Shown piece after piece: positions 18,020 through 27,402 of a stretch of DNA of 56,715 bases. A program made the position numbers and the translations under genes. Source of the stretch: Polaromonas sp. UBA4122 (lineage in GTDB: Bacteria; Pseudomonadota; Gammaproteobacteria; Burkholderiales; Burkholderiaceae_C); contig DFWY01000096.1 of the NCBI GenBank assembly GCA_002381615.1, positions 1 through 56,715 of the forward strand, given 5' to 3'. The first letter of the stretch is position 1. The number at the start of each line of letters is the position of its first letter. A model generated the notes under the pieces. The model worked only from the letters and a program-made list of their open reading frames with translations. It searched no databases and was not told the DNA's origin.

Positions 18020-20377
18020 TTACAGCGTATCGATAAAGCTGCGCAGCTTGTCGCTGCGGCTGGGGTGCTTGAGCTTGCGCAAGGCCTTGGCTTCAATTTG
18101 GCGAATGCGCTCGCGCGTCACGTCGAACTGCTTGCCTACTTCCTCGAGCGTGTGATCGGTCGACATTTCGATGCCGAAGCGCATGCGCAGCACCTTGGCT
18201 TCGCGCGGCGTCAGGCTGTCGAGGATGTCTTTGACCACATCGCGCAGGCCGGCCTGCATCGCCGCTTCCAGCGGCGCGGTGTTGGCGCTGTCCTCGATGA
18301 AATCGCCCAGGTGGGAATCGTCATCGTCACCGATCGGCGTTTCCATGGAGATGGGCTCTTTGGCGATCTTCATGATTTTGCGAATCTTGTCTTCAGGAAT
18401 TTCCATCTTGGCGGCCAGAATGCTGGCGTCGGGCTCAAAGCCAAACTCCTGCAAGTGCTGGCGCGACAGGCGGTTCATCTTGTTGATGGTTTCAATCATG
18501 TGCACCGGGATGCGGATGGTACGAGCCTGGTCCGCGATGGAGCGCGTGATGGCCTGACGGATCCACCAGGTGGCGTAGGTCGAGAATTTGTAGCCGCGGC
18601 GGTATTCAAACTTGTCCACGGCTTTCATCAAACCGATGTTGCCTTCCTGGATCAGATCCAGGAATTGCAGGCCGCGATTGGTGTATTTTTTCGCAATCGA
18701 AATCACCAGACGCAAGTTGGCCTCGATCATTTCTTTCTTGGCATCGCGCGAGTTGGACTCGCCTTCGTTCATGCGCTTGTTGATGTCCTTGAGCTGGGTC
18801 AGTGGCACCACCACGCGCGCCTGCAACTCGGCCAGCTTGGTCTGCAGTTCCTGGATTGGCGGGATGTTGCGCGCCATCACGAGCGACCACGGCTTGCCGG
18901 AAGCGACCTGCTTTTCAACCCATTTAAGATTGAGCAGATTGGGTGGAAAGTCTTTCACAAAGGTTTCCTGGGGCATGCCGCATTTTTCGACGATGATGCG
19001 GCGCAGCTCGCGCTCTTTCTTGCGCACATCGAGCACCTGGCCGCGCAGCAGGTCGCACAGCTTTTCAATGGTTTTGGCAGTAAAACGCACCGTCATCAGC
19101 TCGTCGCTCAGGGCCTTTTGTGCCTTCACGTAAGCCGGCGTACCGTAGCCTTCCTTGTCGTAGACCTTGTGAACTTTTTCGAACAGGGATGCAACTTTGT
19201 CGAAGCGGCTGAGAGCTTCTTTTTTGAGCTCTTCGAGCTTCTTGGTCAGGGCCTTGGAGCCGCCCTTGCCGTCGTCGTCGTCTTCTTCGTCGAACTCGTC
19301 AAAGTCTTCTTCGGCTACATAGTCGTCGGCTTCGTTGGGGTTGGAGAAACCGTCAACAACGGTTGAAATGACAATCTTGCCTTCGCGGATTTCTTCGCCC
19401 AGCCGCATGATCTCGGCAATCGTGGCGGGGCTCTCCGAGATGGCTTCCATCATGCGCATGAGGCCGCCCTCGATGCGCTTGGCAATCTCGATCTCGCCTT
19501 CGCGGGTCAGCAACTCGACCGTGCCCATTTCACGCATGTACATGCGGACCGGGTCGGTGGTGCGGCCGAACTCGCTGTCAACGGTGGACAGCGCGGCTTC
19601 GGCTTCTTCTTCGGCTTCCTCTTCCGTGGCAACGGTCGGGCCGGTGTTGTTCAGCAGCAGGGTTTCTGCATCAGGCGCCTGTTCGTAAACCGCAACACCC
19701 ATGTCGTTGAGCATGTTGACGACAACTTCAAGCGTCTCGGCATCGACCAGCTTGTCAGGCAGGTGGTCGGAAATTTCGCCGTGCGTCAGGTAGCCGCGCG
19801 TTTTACCGAGTTTGATCAGGGTTTTCAGGCGCATGCGGCGCTTGAGCATGTCTTCTTCAGACAGGACCGTCTCGTCCAGGCCAAATTCCTTCATCAAGGC
19901 GCGTTCTTTGGCCTTGCTGATTTTCATGCGTAGCGGTTTGACCTTTACCGTCGTCTCCGCTACGGGTTCTTCGGCAAACTCGGCGACGACGTCCGACAGA
20001 TCCTCATCGCCCTCAGGCGTGATGGCGTTCTTGGGTTTGCGACCACGTTTGGCCCCGCCTACAACCGTGGAGGCGGGCGCGCCATCGGCAACTGCAGGGT
20101 TTTTTGGCGGACGGCCGGGTTTCTTTTTTAACGGCACGTCGAGCAGGGCGGCAGGGGCTGCAACAGGCTTGGATTCGGGACGGGATTTGGTCGGCACGGC
20201 AGTAACTTTCTTCAGGGGCATATCAGATTTCGCGGATTTCGGAGGCGCTTTGTTCACCGGGGCATGTTCGGTGCTGGCTTTAAGGGATATGGCGGGTTTT
20301 CCGGCTTTTTCAACCTTGGCTGCTTTGGACTGCGTGGTTTGCGGCTTCTTGGGCTGGCTGGGCTTGGCAATAGGCAT
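18020..20377 (-). CDS. rpoD: RNA polymerase primary sigma factor RpoD (sigma-70)
   Basis: This is the housekeeping sigma factor. A GGAGGT ribosome site 4 nt before the ATG at 20377 sets the start ([11 protein letters not shown]); an in-frame extension to 20461 lacks this. The protein has about 785 residues. It has a long Lys/Pro/Ala-rich N-terminus with low complexity, region 1.1, and then region 1.2 with [12 protein letters not shown] large acidic non-conserved insert includes [15 protein letters not shown]. Region 2 has [20 protein letters not shown], then region 3. Region 4 has the helix-turn-helix [20 protein letters not shown]. It lies downstream of dnaG on the same strand, with a terminator-like hairpin in between. 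Confidence 0.98.
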   Translation of the reverse strand: MPIAKPSQPKKPQTTQSKAAKVEKAGKPAISLKASTEHAPVNKAPPKSAKSDMPLKKVTAVPTKSRPESKPVAAPAALLDVPLKKKPGRPPKNPAVADGAPASTVVGGAKRGRKPKNAITPEGDEDLSDVVAEFAEEPVAETTVKVKPLRMKISKAKERALMKEFGLDETVLSEEDMLKRRMRLKTLIKLGKTRGYLTHGEISDHLPDKLVDAETLEVVVNMLNDMGVAVYEQAPDAETLLLNNTGPTVATEEEAEEEAEAALSTVDSEFGRTTDPVRMYMREMGTVELLTREGEIEIAKRIEGGLMRMMEAISESPATIAEIMRLGEEIREGKIVISTVVDGFSNPNEADDYVAEEDFDEFDEEDDDDGKGGSKALTKKLEELKKEALSRFDKVASLFEKVHKVYDKEGYGTPAYVKAQKALSDELMTVRFTAKTIEKLCDLLRGQVLDVRKKERELRRIIVEKCGMPQETFVKDFPPNLLNLKWVEKQVASGKPWSLVMARNIPPIQELQTKLAELQARVVVPLTQLKDINKRMNEGESNSRDAKKEMIEANLRLVISIAKKYTNRGLQFLDLIQEGNIGLMKAVDKFEYRRGYKFSTYATWWIRQAITRSIADQARTIRIPVHMIETINKMNRLSRQHLQEFGFEPDASILAAKMEIPEDKIRKIMKIAKEPISMETPIGDDDDSHLGDFIEDSANTAPLEAAMQAGLRDVVKDILDSLTPREAKVLRMRFGIEMSTDHTLEEVGKQFDVTRERIRQIEAKALRKLKHPSRSDKLRSFIDTL

Positions 20378-20717
20378 GAGACCTCCAGATGTCGGAAATT
20401 GTTTGAAATATCGATCAGCTACCCGTAAACAAGAATGCGCCTTGCGCCTGACCAGAGTCAAAGCACAGGCAACAAGGATTCAGCGTTCAAAATGAAAGGA
20501 CTAAAAAAACAAGCCAGCCAGTACGAAAGCACCGGGCTGGTTATTTTTTTTAGGCAAGCTGTTTGGGCGAACATTTGGTGTGCAGTCCTTGCGGGAAGTT
20601 GGCCATCTCTTGTGTGAGGTTCCCTTGGGTAGAAGGGGGCCGGTGCCGGAGGTGCTGCTGTCGCGCTTGCCGTGAAAAGTGTGGATTATACCGTACGAGC
20701 GGTTTTTATGCCCTGTT
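20378..20717. other. intergenic region between rpoD and dnaG
   Basis: This 340-nt gap contains the rpoD ribosome binding site (20382-20388) and a bidirectional terminator hairpin near 20503-20551. No coding sequence is recognisable. The rpoD promoter must lie either between the hairpin and 20377 or further upstream; no clear -35/-10 pair could be fixed by eye. Confidence 0.6.
20503..20551 (-). terminator. bidirectional terminator between dnaG and rpoD
   Basis: CCAGCC (20514-20519) pairs with GGCTGG (20535-20540), extended by A-T pairs, with a long loop. T-runs of seven or more follow on both strands. On the minus strand it would end or attenuate dnaG transcription ahead of rpoD. Confidence 0.65.
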
Positions 20718-22727
20718 TCATGCCGATTTCGCGGCTGCTTTTTTGGCTCTGGATTGCTCAGTCAACTCGCGCAAACGCTGGAATGCAGCGGGGTCGGTGG
20801 CGGCCCGGGCGGCCAATTCGGCTATTTCGCTTTCAAGCTTCAAGTCCAGTAGTTGTTTCAGGATCCCGCGCATTTCGTCCCAGTCTGATTCCACGCCTTC
20901 AAGAATCTGGGCCAGCTGGGTCACCGCGTAATGTTCATGGGCATGACCCCGCAGGCCTTCACGCAGGGCCGCCCAGGGTTGTGGCCCATGCTCATGCAGT
21001 TGACTTTCCAGCCACACAAACAGCGGCCCATGCGGCGCCGGCAGCTCCAGCAGCAAATGGTGCTCTTCCGTGCTGAGCCGGTCCCAGCTTTGCAGCTCGG
21101 TCAGCAGCAGCCTGAGGACGCGGTCTTCACGGCTGGCGGGCAGGATGCGACCGGCCACACGGCGCGGTGCATGGCTGGTGCCGCTGGCCGGTCGCCCGAA
21201 GCTGCGCGCTGACGCTGCAGGAGGCAGGAAATAGTGTTCGGAGGGTTCAGACGACGCGTAGTCAGCCTCCTCGCGCCGGTCTGCCGGGTAGCCTGCAAAG
21301 TCGTGGGTATCACGGCTTCTGTCGGGATCTGAGGATAAATTTGGCCTGTAGCCCTTTGCTGACGGGCGCAAGCTGCTATTATTTTTATAGTTTTTTTGGT
21401 GGCCGATGGAAGCGGGCTGCCAGAGCTGCAGCAGCTCGCGGCTGTCAATCAGCACCTGGTCGGCAATCTCGGCCAGCAGTTGCCGCTTGAGCGCGCCATC
21501 GGGCAGCAGGTTCCACAGCGCTCTGGCATTGCTGGCCATGTGGGCGCGGCCTTCGGCGGTGTCCAGATCGCAACCCTCGACTGCGGCTTCCAGAAGAAAA
21601 CGGCTCAGCGGCACGGCCTTGCTCACATAGGCGGCAAAGCCTTCCTGGCCATGTTCGCGGATGAAGCTGTCCGGGTCGTGTTCGGCCGGCAAAAACAAAA
21701 ACTTGACGGTGCGCACGTCGGTGGCAAAGGGCAGTGCGGCGTCCAGCGCCTTGCGCGCGGCGCGGCGCCCGGCGCTGTCGCCGTCAAAGCTGAAGACCAC
21801 GGAATCAGTGAAGCGAAACAGCTTTTGCACATGCTCGGCCGTGCAGGCCGTGCCGAGCGTGGCCACGGCGTTGGCAAAGCCCAGTTGGGCCAGCGCCACC
21901 ACGTCCATGTAGCCCTCGGTGACCAGCGCGTAGCCATGCTCGCGCAAGGCGCTTCTAGCTTCAAACAAGCCGTACAGTTCGCGCCCCTTGCTGAACACCG
22001 GGGTTTCAGGCGAGTTCAGGTATTTGGGCTTCTCATCGCCCAGCACGCGGCCGCCAAAGCCTATGCATTCACCCTTGACGTTGCGGATGGGGAACATGAC
22101 CCGGTCGCGGAAGCGGTCGTAGCGCTTGGCTTCGCCTGCGGCGTTTTCTTCGTCAGCCTCGCCGGTGATCACCAGGCCGCTTTCGACCAGCAGCGGGTCG
22201 TTGTAGTCCGGAAAGACGCTGGCCAGGCTGCGCCAGCCCTGCGGCGCGTATCCCAGGCCAAAGGTCCTGGCGATTTCGCCGGAGAGGCCGCGCCTCTTGA
22301 AGTAGTCAATGGCCCGCTCGGAGCTGCGTAGCTGCTTGATATAGGCCACCGCGGCTTTTTCCAGCACGCTGGTCAGGGTGGCTTGCTGCTCGCGCATTTG
22401 CGCTGCCTTGGCGCGGTCCTGGGGGGATACGTCGTCTTCGGGTACCTGCAGGCCGTATTGCTGGGCCAGGTCTTTCACGGCCTCGACAAAGGTCATGCCG
22501 GCGTGATCCATCAGGAAGCTGATGGCGTTGCCATTTTTGCCGCAGCCGAAGCAGTGGTAGAACTGCTTGGACGGGCTGACGCTGAAGGAGGGGGACTTCT
22601 CGCCGTGAAACGGGCACAGGCCCATGAAATTGGCGCCGCCTTTTTTCAGCTGCACGTAGCGGCCGACGATGTCCACCACGTCGGCGCGCGCTAACAGCTC
22701 CTGGATAAATGATTGGGGAATGGCCAC
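20718..22727 (-). CDS. dnaG: DNA primase
   Basis: DnaG makes RNA primers at replication forks. The 669-residue protein has the N-terminal zinc ribbon (C38, H41, C59, C62 in LCPFHGEKSPSF and FYHCFGCGKNG). The Toprim RNA polymerase core has TEGYMDVVAL and SFDGDSAGRRAA. The C-terminal helicase-binding domain runs from about residue 540. The linker before that domain (about 440-535) is low-complexity and contains translated sequence of the dispersed short repeat at 21335-21388 (about residues 446-465). The gene starts with ATG at 22727; rpsU, often upstream of dnaG, is not there. Confidence 0.97.
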   Translation of the reverse strand: MAIPQSFIQELLARADVVDIVGRYVQLKKGGANFMGLCPFHGEKSPSFSVSPSKQFYHCFGCGKNGNAISFLMDHAGMTFVEAVKDLAQQYGLQVPEDDVSPQDRAKAAQMREQQATLTSVLEKAAVAYIKQLRSSERAIDYFKRRGLSGEIARTFGLGYAPQGWRSLASVFPDYNDPLLVESGLVITGEADEENAAGEAKRYDRFRDRVMFPIRNVKGECIGFGGRVLGDEKPKYLNSPETPVFSKGRELYGLFEARSALREHGYALVTEGYMDVVALAQLGFANAVATLGTACTAEHVQKLFRFTDSVVFSFDGDSAGRRAARKALDAALPFATDVRTVKFLFLPAEHDPDSFIREHGQEGFAAYVSKAVPLSRFLLEAAVEGCDLDTAEGRAHMASNARALWNLLPDGALKRQLLAEIADQVLIDSRELLQLWQPASIGHQKNYKNNSSLRPSAKGYRPNLSSDPDRSRDTHDFAGYPADRREEADYASSEPSEHYFLPPAASARSFGRPASGTSHAPRRVAGRILPASREDRVLRLLLTELQSWDRLSTEEHHLLLELPAPHGPLFVWLESQLHEHGPQPWAALREGLRGHAHEHYAVTQLAQILEGVESDWDEMRGILKQLLDLKLESEIAELAARAATDPAAFQRLRELTEQSRAKKAAAKSA
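21335..21388 (-). repeat. short interspersed repeat inside dnaG, copy 2
   Basis: On the minus strand it reads ATAGCAGCTTGCGCCCGT, then after 7 nt GGGCTACAGGCCAAATTT, one of the best copies of the family. It is in frame in dnaG and encodes part of the flexible linker ahead of the helicase-binding domain, so insertion there would be tolerated. Confidence 0.75.
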
Positions 22728-22873
22728 GGCAGTATTGTGCCTCCACGCTCATAACGGCGATGCGCTGTCGCGGACGGCATGTATTGGACCTGTCGCCGAG
22801 GTGTATCCGCAGCGGGTGGCGGCGCTGCTTGGCTCGGCGCTGGCGATTGATGTTTGAGGCTGCGCTGGTGTGC

Positions 22874-22912
22874 TACTAAAACGATAGCTGCTTGCGCCCG
22901 TCAAGAAAGGGT
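22874..22912 (+). repeat. short interspersed repeat, copy 3
   Basis: Reads CGATAGCTGCTTGCGCCCGT followed by AAGAAAGGGTG. The first block of the family is perfect and the second is cut short. It lies in the gap between the end of ggt and the start of dnaG. Confidence 0.75.
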
Positions 22913-22927
22913 GTTCGGCACTTTTTT

Positions 22928-24799
22928 CTAGTCCCCCAGCACCACGCCTTCACGCCGGGGGTCGGCCCCGCCGAAGAAGCCGCTGGTGGGCGTTTTCTGG
23001 ATGGCCTGCAGGCCACTGGTCATGGTCATCTCACGCACTTCGGCGCCGTGTGCTCTCAGCGCCTGGACTGTCGCTGGCGGAAAGCGGTTTTCTTCGAGCA
23101 GGCTGGGGCCGCCCAGCGAGCCAAAGTTGGGCAGGTCGATCGCCTGCTGGGCGTTCAGCCCCCAGTTGAGCACGCCGTACAGCGTTTTGGCCGTGTAGTG
23201 AATGATGAGCGCGCCGCCCGGGCTGCCGCCGCTCATGACGAACTGGCCGGAGTTTTTGTCAAACACCAGCGTTGGCGCCATCGATGAGCGGGGGCGCTTG
23301 CCAGCCTGCACGCGGTTGGCGACCAGCTTGCCGTCGGCGTCAGTCGGGGCGAAGCTGAAGTCGGTCAGTTCGTTGTTCAGCAGGAAGCCGCCCGCTTTGC
23401 CGGTGCCGCCATCGGTCATCAGGCGTGCGCCAAACGCGTCTTCAATCGTTGTGGTCATGGCGATGGCATTGCCATAGCCGTCCACGATGCTGATGTGCGA
23501 AGTGCCGTGTTCAGGCTGCTCTGGCATGGGCGCGTAAGCAGTCTTGACAGTGCCCGGTACGCCCGGCTTGGCGGTTTTCATGCTGGGACCACCGGGCTGA
23601 ATCAGCTTGGCGCGTTCCCTCAAGTAGGCGGGGTCCAGCAAACTCATCCAGTTGCCGCCGGGTGGCTGCACAAAATCGGGATCGCCCAGGTATTGGCTGC
23701 GGTCGGCAAAGGCCAGGCGCGACGCTTCGGTGTAAAGGTGTAGCCAGTCGGCTGACGGGGCGGGTGCCATGGTGCCCGCAACGCCGCCCATGCCGGCCAC
23801 CAGCGGCAAGTTGGCGGCATTCGTGTGGCTCAAAATACCCAGGATCTGCCCCACGGCGATGGCGCCCGAGCTGTGCGGCGGCATGCCGCACAGGCGGTAG
23901 GCTTTGCCGGCAGCGCTGTAGTCCAAGCAGATCGGGTCGCGCTTTTTGGCCTGGTAATCGGCCAAATCGCTCAAGGCCAGTTTGCCGGGGTTGGTGGGGT
24001 GGCTTTGCACCTTGCTCACAATGGCCTGCGCGCCCGAGCCTGCCATCAGCGCGCCGGCGCCTTGTCTGGCGATCTGGCGCAGTACGTCGGCCAGCGCCGG
24101 GTTGCGCAGCGTACTGCCCGTGTCCACCGGCGTGCCGTCTGGCTTATAAAAATACGCTGCGGCGACTTTATCGTTCTTCAGGTACTTATCGTCCTTGAGC
24201 AGGGTATTCAGCCGCGCGCTGACCTTGAAGCCGGCTTCAGCCAGCTGGATGGCGGGCACGAAGAGCTGGGCCCAGGGCAGTTTGCCATACTGCTGATGGG
24301 CCATTTCCAGCATGGGCAGGGTGCCGGGTGTGCCGACGGAACGGCCACCGACCACCGCGTCGTAAAACGTCATCGGCTTGCCGTCAGCGCCTATGAACAG
24401 CTTTTCATCCGCCGCAGCAGGGGCAGTTTCACGGCCATCGAACGCTTCGACGGTGCGGCCATTGGAATGCAGCAAAAACGCACCGCCGCCAATCCCGCTG
24501 GACTGCGGCTCCACCAGGGCGAGCACCATCTGCACCGCAATGGCCGCATCAACCGCCGATCCACCCGCTTTGAGAACCTGGTAGCCCGCATCAGTGGCCA
24601 GCGGGTTGGCCGCAGCGACTGCAAATTGGCGGGTAGCCCAGCCGGGTTTGGGGGTGTAGCCCGATGAAGCTTCAGGCTGCGCCGGGACGGTATAGCTGAA
24701 CTGCTTGGACTGGCTTGAGGGACTGGAAAAGCTGGAGCAGGCTGCCAGCAGGGCTAAAACGGTCGCTGAGGCGGCGACGGAGGTCAACAGGCGTTTCAT
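22928..24799 (-). CDS. ggt: gamma-glutamyltransferase precursor
   Basis: This periplasmic or membrane-tethered N-terminal nucleophile hydrolase cleaves the gamma-glutamyl bond of glutathione and transfers the glutamyl group. From the ATG at 24799 the protein has about 623 residues. It has a lipoprotein-type signal (VLALLAACSS, lipobox Cys about residue 21), a large subunit starting at about 50, and the autocleavage site HGTSH with Thr at about 433. TTTIEDAFGARL and SGGSPGGALII lie in the small subunit. An upstream in-frame start at 24841 adds 14 hydrophilic residues before the signal and is disfavoured. It appears monocistronic, flanked by two copies of the dispersed repeat. Confidence 0.94.
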   Translation of the reverse strand: MKRLLTSVAASATVLALLAACSSFSSPSSQSKQFSYTVPAQPEASSGYTPKPGWATRQFAVAAANPLATDAGYQVLKAGGSAVDAAIAVQMVLALVEPQSSGIGGGAFLLHSNGRTVEAFDGRETAPAAADEKLFIGADGKPMTFYDAVVGGRSVGTPGTLPMLEMAHQQYGKLPWAQLFVPAIQLAEAGFKVSARLNTLLKDDKYLKNDKVAAAYFYKPDGTPVDTGSTLRNPALADVLRQIARQGAGALMAGSGAQAIVSKVQSHPTNPGKLALSDLADYQAKKRDPICLDYSAAGKAYRLCGMPPHSSGAIAVGQILGILSHTNAANLPLVAGMGGVAGTMAPAPSADWLHLYTEASRLAFADRSQYLGDPDFVQPPGGNWMSLLDPAYLRERAKLIQPGGPSMKTAKPGVPGTVKTAYAPMPEQPEHGTSHISIVDGYGNAIAMTTTIEDAFGARLMTDGGTGKAGGFLLNNELTDFSFAPTDADGKLVANRVQAGKRPRSSMAPTLVFDKNSGQFVMSGGSPGGALIIHYTAKTLYGVLNWGLNAQQAIDLPNFGSLGGPSLLEENRFPPATVQALRAHGAEVREMTMTSGLQAIQKTPTSGFFGGADPRREGVVLGD

Positions 24800-24900
24800 G
24801 CAATCCCTTTCAAATGGGTGAGCAGACAGGGTACGCCGCACCGGACCGATGGTTCAGCCACCGGCTCCGACTGACGGTCATTCAGCGCTATTTAACAGTA

Positions 24901-24951
24901 TTTTATGCCTCTAGCCCAATAGCAGCGGGCGTAATCAGCTATCAAAAATAG
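24901..24951 (-). repeat. short interspersed repeat, copy 4
   Basis: On the minus strand it reads TTTTTGATAGCTGATTACGC, then CCGCTGCTATT and GGGCTAGAGGCATAAAAT. Both conserved blocks are present and this is one of the most complete copies. It lies between the short-chain dehydrogenase and ggt. Confidence 0.8.
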
Positions 24952-24997
24952 AGCAAAAAAAGCCCCCGCCTTCTGAAAGCGGCGCACAGTCAAGTCC

Positions 24998-25765
24998 TCA
25001 GCGGGGCGCCAGGCGTATGGCGCCGTCGAGGCGGATCACTTCGCCGTTGAGCATGTCGTTTTCAAAAATGTGCTTGACCAGCCTGGCGTAGTCTTGCGGC
25101 GTACCCAGGCGCGAGGGGAAGGGCACGCTGGCGGCCAGCGAGTCTTGCACTTCCTGGGGCATGCCAAACATCATCGGCGTGCCGAAGATACCGGGAGCGA
25201 TGGTCATGTTGCGGATGCCATTGCGCGCCAGGTCGCGGGCAATCGGCAGCGTCATGCCGACAATGCCGCCCTTGGAGGCGCTGTACGCGGCCTGACCAAT
25301 CTGGCCGTCGTAGGCGGCGACCGAGGCCGTGGAAATCAGCACGCCGCGCTCGCCGGTGGCTTCGGGCTCGTTTTTGCACATGGCGTCAGCCGCCAGGCGG
25401 ATCATGTTGAAGCTGCCCACCAGGTTGACGGTAATGGTTTTGCTGAACACGGCCAGGCTGTGCGCGCCGTTTTTACCCACGGTTTTTTCGGCCGGTGCAA
25501 TGCCGGCGCAATTGACCAGGCCCATCAGCTTGCCCATGGACACGGCTTTGGCCACCACGGCCTGACCGTCGGCCTCCTGGCTCACATCGCACTTCACAAA
25601 AGCCGCCTTGCCTTCGCCCAGTTCCTTGGCAATCGCTTCACCCTTGTCGGCCTGCATGTCGGCAATCACCACCTTGGCGCCATTGGCTACCAACATGCGC
25701 GCCGTACCTTCACCCAGACCTGATGCGCCGCCGGTGACGATAAAGACTTTGCCTGCGATATCCAT
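24998..25765 (-). CDS. SDR family 3-hydroxyacyl-CoA dehydrogenase (type II-like)
   Basis: From the ATG at 25765 ([20 protein letters not shown]) the protein has 255 residues. It is a classical short-chain dehydrogenase with TGGASGLG at 11-18, NCAGIAPA, the Ser in [16 protein letters not shown], and [12 protein letters not shown] carrying the catalytic Tyr and Lys. The central [20 protein letters not shown] segment is typical of the 3-hydroxyacyl-CoA dehydrogenase type II (HSD17B10-like) group. That group acts in fatty-acid or branched-chain amino acid degradation. The longer open frame up to 25954 has no ribosome site and is not coding. An AAGGAAC site precedes the chosen ATG. Confidence 0.9.
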   Translation of the reverse strand: MDIAGKVFIVTGGASGLGEGTARMLVANGAKVVIADMQADKGEAIAKELGEGKAAFVKCDVSQEADGQAVVAKAVSMGKLMGLVNCAGIAPAEKTVGKNGAHSLAVFSKTITVNLVGSFNMIRLAADAMCKNEPEATGERGVLISTASVAAYDGQIGQAAYSASKGGIVGMTLPIARDLARNGIRNMTIAPGIFGTPMMFGMPQEVQDSLAASVPFPSRLGTPQDYARLVKHIFENDMLNGEVIRLDGAIRLAPR

Positions 25766-26368
25766 GGGGTTGTTCCTTGAAGTTGAAAGGTTGGGAAAAG
25801 TTTGAGAAAAACTGGAGGCTAAGGGAAAATAAAAGGGTTTGAAATTGACGTTTACGTCAACGTCACCTTGAATATCAATTATGGCCCATGAAAAAGCCCG
25901 GTCATTTTTCAAGGGTCGCGCTTGATTGATCTTTATCTTGTCACCCACCACCACACGGTTGGGGGGTGGAAAAGCCGAAGCAGGTCGCGCCTTCGGCTTT
26001 CAGTCGTGCCAGAATGCCGGCTTCGTCAGCGTCCACGCGGTTGACCTTGATGCCCGTCGCCTTTGTGACGTTCTGGTACGGGGCTTCGTTGGTCTGGCAG
26101 TGGCGCGCAGAATACAGCTAGCTTGACGCCCGTTCCTGGAGCTGGCGCACCATACAGAACCCAACAGGACGGCAGTGACTAGTGCAAGGGCGCAAGGCGG
26201 GCAAATGAAGGCGTTTTTTTGAATAGGGTAAAAGAAACCCATAAAGGTTGGATGTGAATGAAGTTTAGTTTGATGGCATTGAGAATTAGTTGTAATGGTC
26301 GCATCCGGGTTGGATTGACGGGCAATGGGGGTCTTGGCGGTGATGTGGGTGGAAAGGCGTCTTTGGGT
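25766..26368. other. intergenic region with a gene relic
   Basis: This 600-nt stretch between two divergent genes contains the minus-strand relic of an iron-binding-protein gene (25968-26215). It also contains a hairpin at about 25973-26000 (AAGCCGAAG pairing with CTTCGGCTT). Next to the dehydrogenase start, 25840-25870 has a possible regulatory inverted repeat (GACGTTTACGTCAACGTC). No intact gene is recognisable. Confidence 0.6.
25968..26215 (-). pseudogene. relic of a Fe(III) ABC transporter substrate-binding protein gene
   Basis: Read on the minus strand, one frame from about 26215 gives a signal-peptide-like run (ALALVTAVLLGSVW). A different frame from 26117 gives LYSARHCQTNEAPYQNVTKA followed by TGIKVNRVDADEAG and [10 protein letters not shown]. 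This is the mature N-terminus of FbpA/FutA-type ferric iron binding proteins. The signal and mature parts are in different frames and the sequence stops after about 60 residues, so the gene is dead and mostly deleted. Identification is from the conserved N-terminal motif pattern. Confidence 0.75.
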
Positions 26369-27295
26369 GTGAGCCAGCGGGTGACTGGGGCCTGGCAGCG
26401 CCTGCTGCTGCTGGTCTTGCCCGCTTTGCTGCTGGCCGGTTGTTCCAGCCCTCCCAGTGGCCCGGACGCCACGCCGCCAGCAGCGGCCATTGCGACAGTG
26501 AAGAAGCCGCTGAAGATCGGCTTGGCGCTGGGTGGTGGTGCCGCACGCGGTTTTGCCCATGTCGGCGTTATTGCCGTTCTCGAAGAGGCCGGGCTCAGGC
26601 CTCAGTTTGTGGTCGGTACTTCGGCCGGCAGCCTGGTGGCGGCGCTCTATGCCAGTGGCAAAACCAGTGCCCAGCTGCAGCAGACCGCGCTCAACATGGA
26701 AGAGGTCGCCATCACCGACTGGATGCTGCCCATTTTTGGTCGCGGCATGTTTCGCGGTGATGCATTGGCCCGCTATGTCAACCAGCTGGTGGCAGGCCGT
26801 CTGATGGAAAACATGGTCATCCCGCTGGGCATTGTGGCGACGGACCTGAACAGCGGACAGGCTGTGTTGTTTCGGCGTGGCGACACCGGCACAGCGGTGC
26901 GTGCGTCCAGCGCGGTGCCGGCGGTGTTTGTGCCGGTCAAGATCAATGGCCATGAGTACGTTGATGGTGGGCTGGTGTCGCCGGTGCCGGTGCATTTTGC
27001 CCGGCAGATGGGCGCTGACCTGGTGATTGCCGTCGATATCTCCGATCCGCCGGAAGCCAACCCGGCCGGCGACACCTTGCAGATTCTCTTGCAGACTTTT
27101 TCTATCATGGGCAAAAGCATCAACCGGTACGAGCTCAGGGATGCCGATGTGGTGGTTCGGCCTTCGCTCACGGGCTTGAAGAGCGCCGATTTTTCGGCCC
27201 GGCAACGCGCCATCGACTCGGGCCGGGCGGCCATGCTCGCGGCGCTACCCGCGCTCAGGGCCAAGCTGGAGGCTGGGGTGGTGCCGGTCCATTAA
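26369..27295 (+). CDS. patatin-like phospholipase lipoprotein (RssA/NTE-type)
   Basis: This is a serine lipid hydrolase with the catalytic Ser-Asp dyad. The oxyanion motif is GGGAARGF, the nucleophile Ser lies in GTSAGSLVA and the Asp in YVDGGLVSPVPV. A lipobox (LLLAGCSS) follows a hydrophobic signal. The GTG at 26369 (MSQRVTGAWQRLL) gives a normal lipoprotein signal and a GGAAAGG site lies upstream. The ATG at 26258 would add 37 residues of Gly-rich sequence ahead of the signal and is less likely. The protein has about 308 residues and should be anchored in the envelope. Its lipid substrate is unknown. It stands alone between a gene relic and a repeat. Confidence 0.88.
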   Translation: MSQRVTGAWQRLLLLVLPALLLAGCSSPPSGPDATPPAAAIATVKKPLKIGLALGGGAARGFAHVGVIAVLEEAGLRPQFVVGTSAGSLVAALYASGKTSAQLQQTALNMEEVAITDWMLPIFGRGMFRGDALARYVNQLVAGRLMENMVIPLGIVATDLNSGQAVLFRRGDTGTAVRASSAVPAVFVPVKINGHEYVDGGLVSPVPVHFARQMGADLVIAVDISDPPEANPAGDTLQILLQTFSIMGKSINRYELRDADVVVRPSLTGLKSADFSARQRAIDSGRAAMLAALPALRAKLEAGVVPVH

Positions 27296-27317
27296 GACTT
27301 TCCCGGTAGATCGCTCT

Positions 27318-27367
27318 GTTTTTGATAGCTGTCTATGCCCGTTGTTCTTGGATTAAGGGCTGATTTG
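27318..27367 (+). repeat. short interspersed repeat, copy 5
   Basis: Reads TTTTTGATAGCTGTCTATGC, then CCGTTGTTCTTGGATTAAG and GGCTGATTTGACC. It keeps the first block with changes and a recognisable second block. It lies just upstream of the terminator shared by the patatin and phasin genes. Confidence 0.7.
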
Positions 27368-27370
27368 ACC

Positions 27371-27402
27371 AAAAAAAAAGCCCAATCTTGCGATTGGGCT
27401 TT
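27371..27402 (-). terminator. bidirectional rho-independent terminator
   Basis: AAAGCCCAATC pairs perfectly with GATTGGGCTTT around a TTGC loop. On the minus strand nine T follow, so it best serves the phasin transcript. On the plus strand a short T-tract could also stop the patatin transcript. Confidence 0.85.

Noticed and set aside
18065-19366. A 433-codon plus-strand frame opposite rpoD
   Set aside because: Its composition mirrors the rpoD codons and it has no start signal or homology; rpoD is certain.
26000-27205. A 401-codon minus-strand frame opposite the patatin gene, ending in the iron-protein relic
   Set aside because: Most of it is the shadow of the patatin gene; only the final part coincides with a real but frameshifted relic, described separately.
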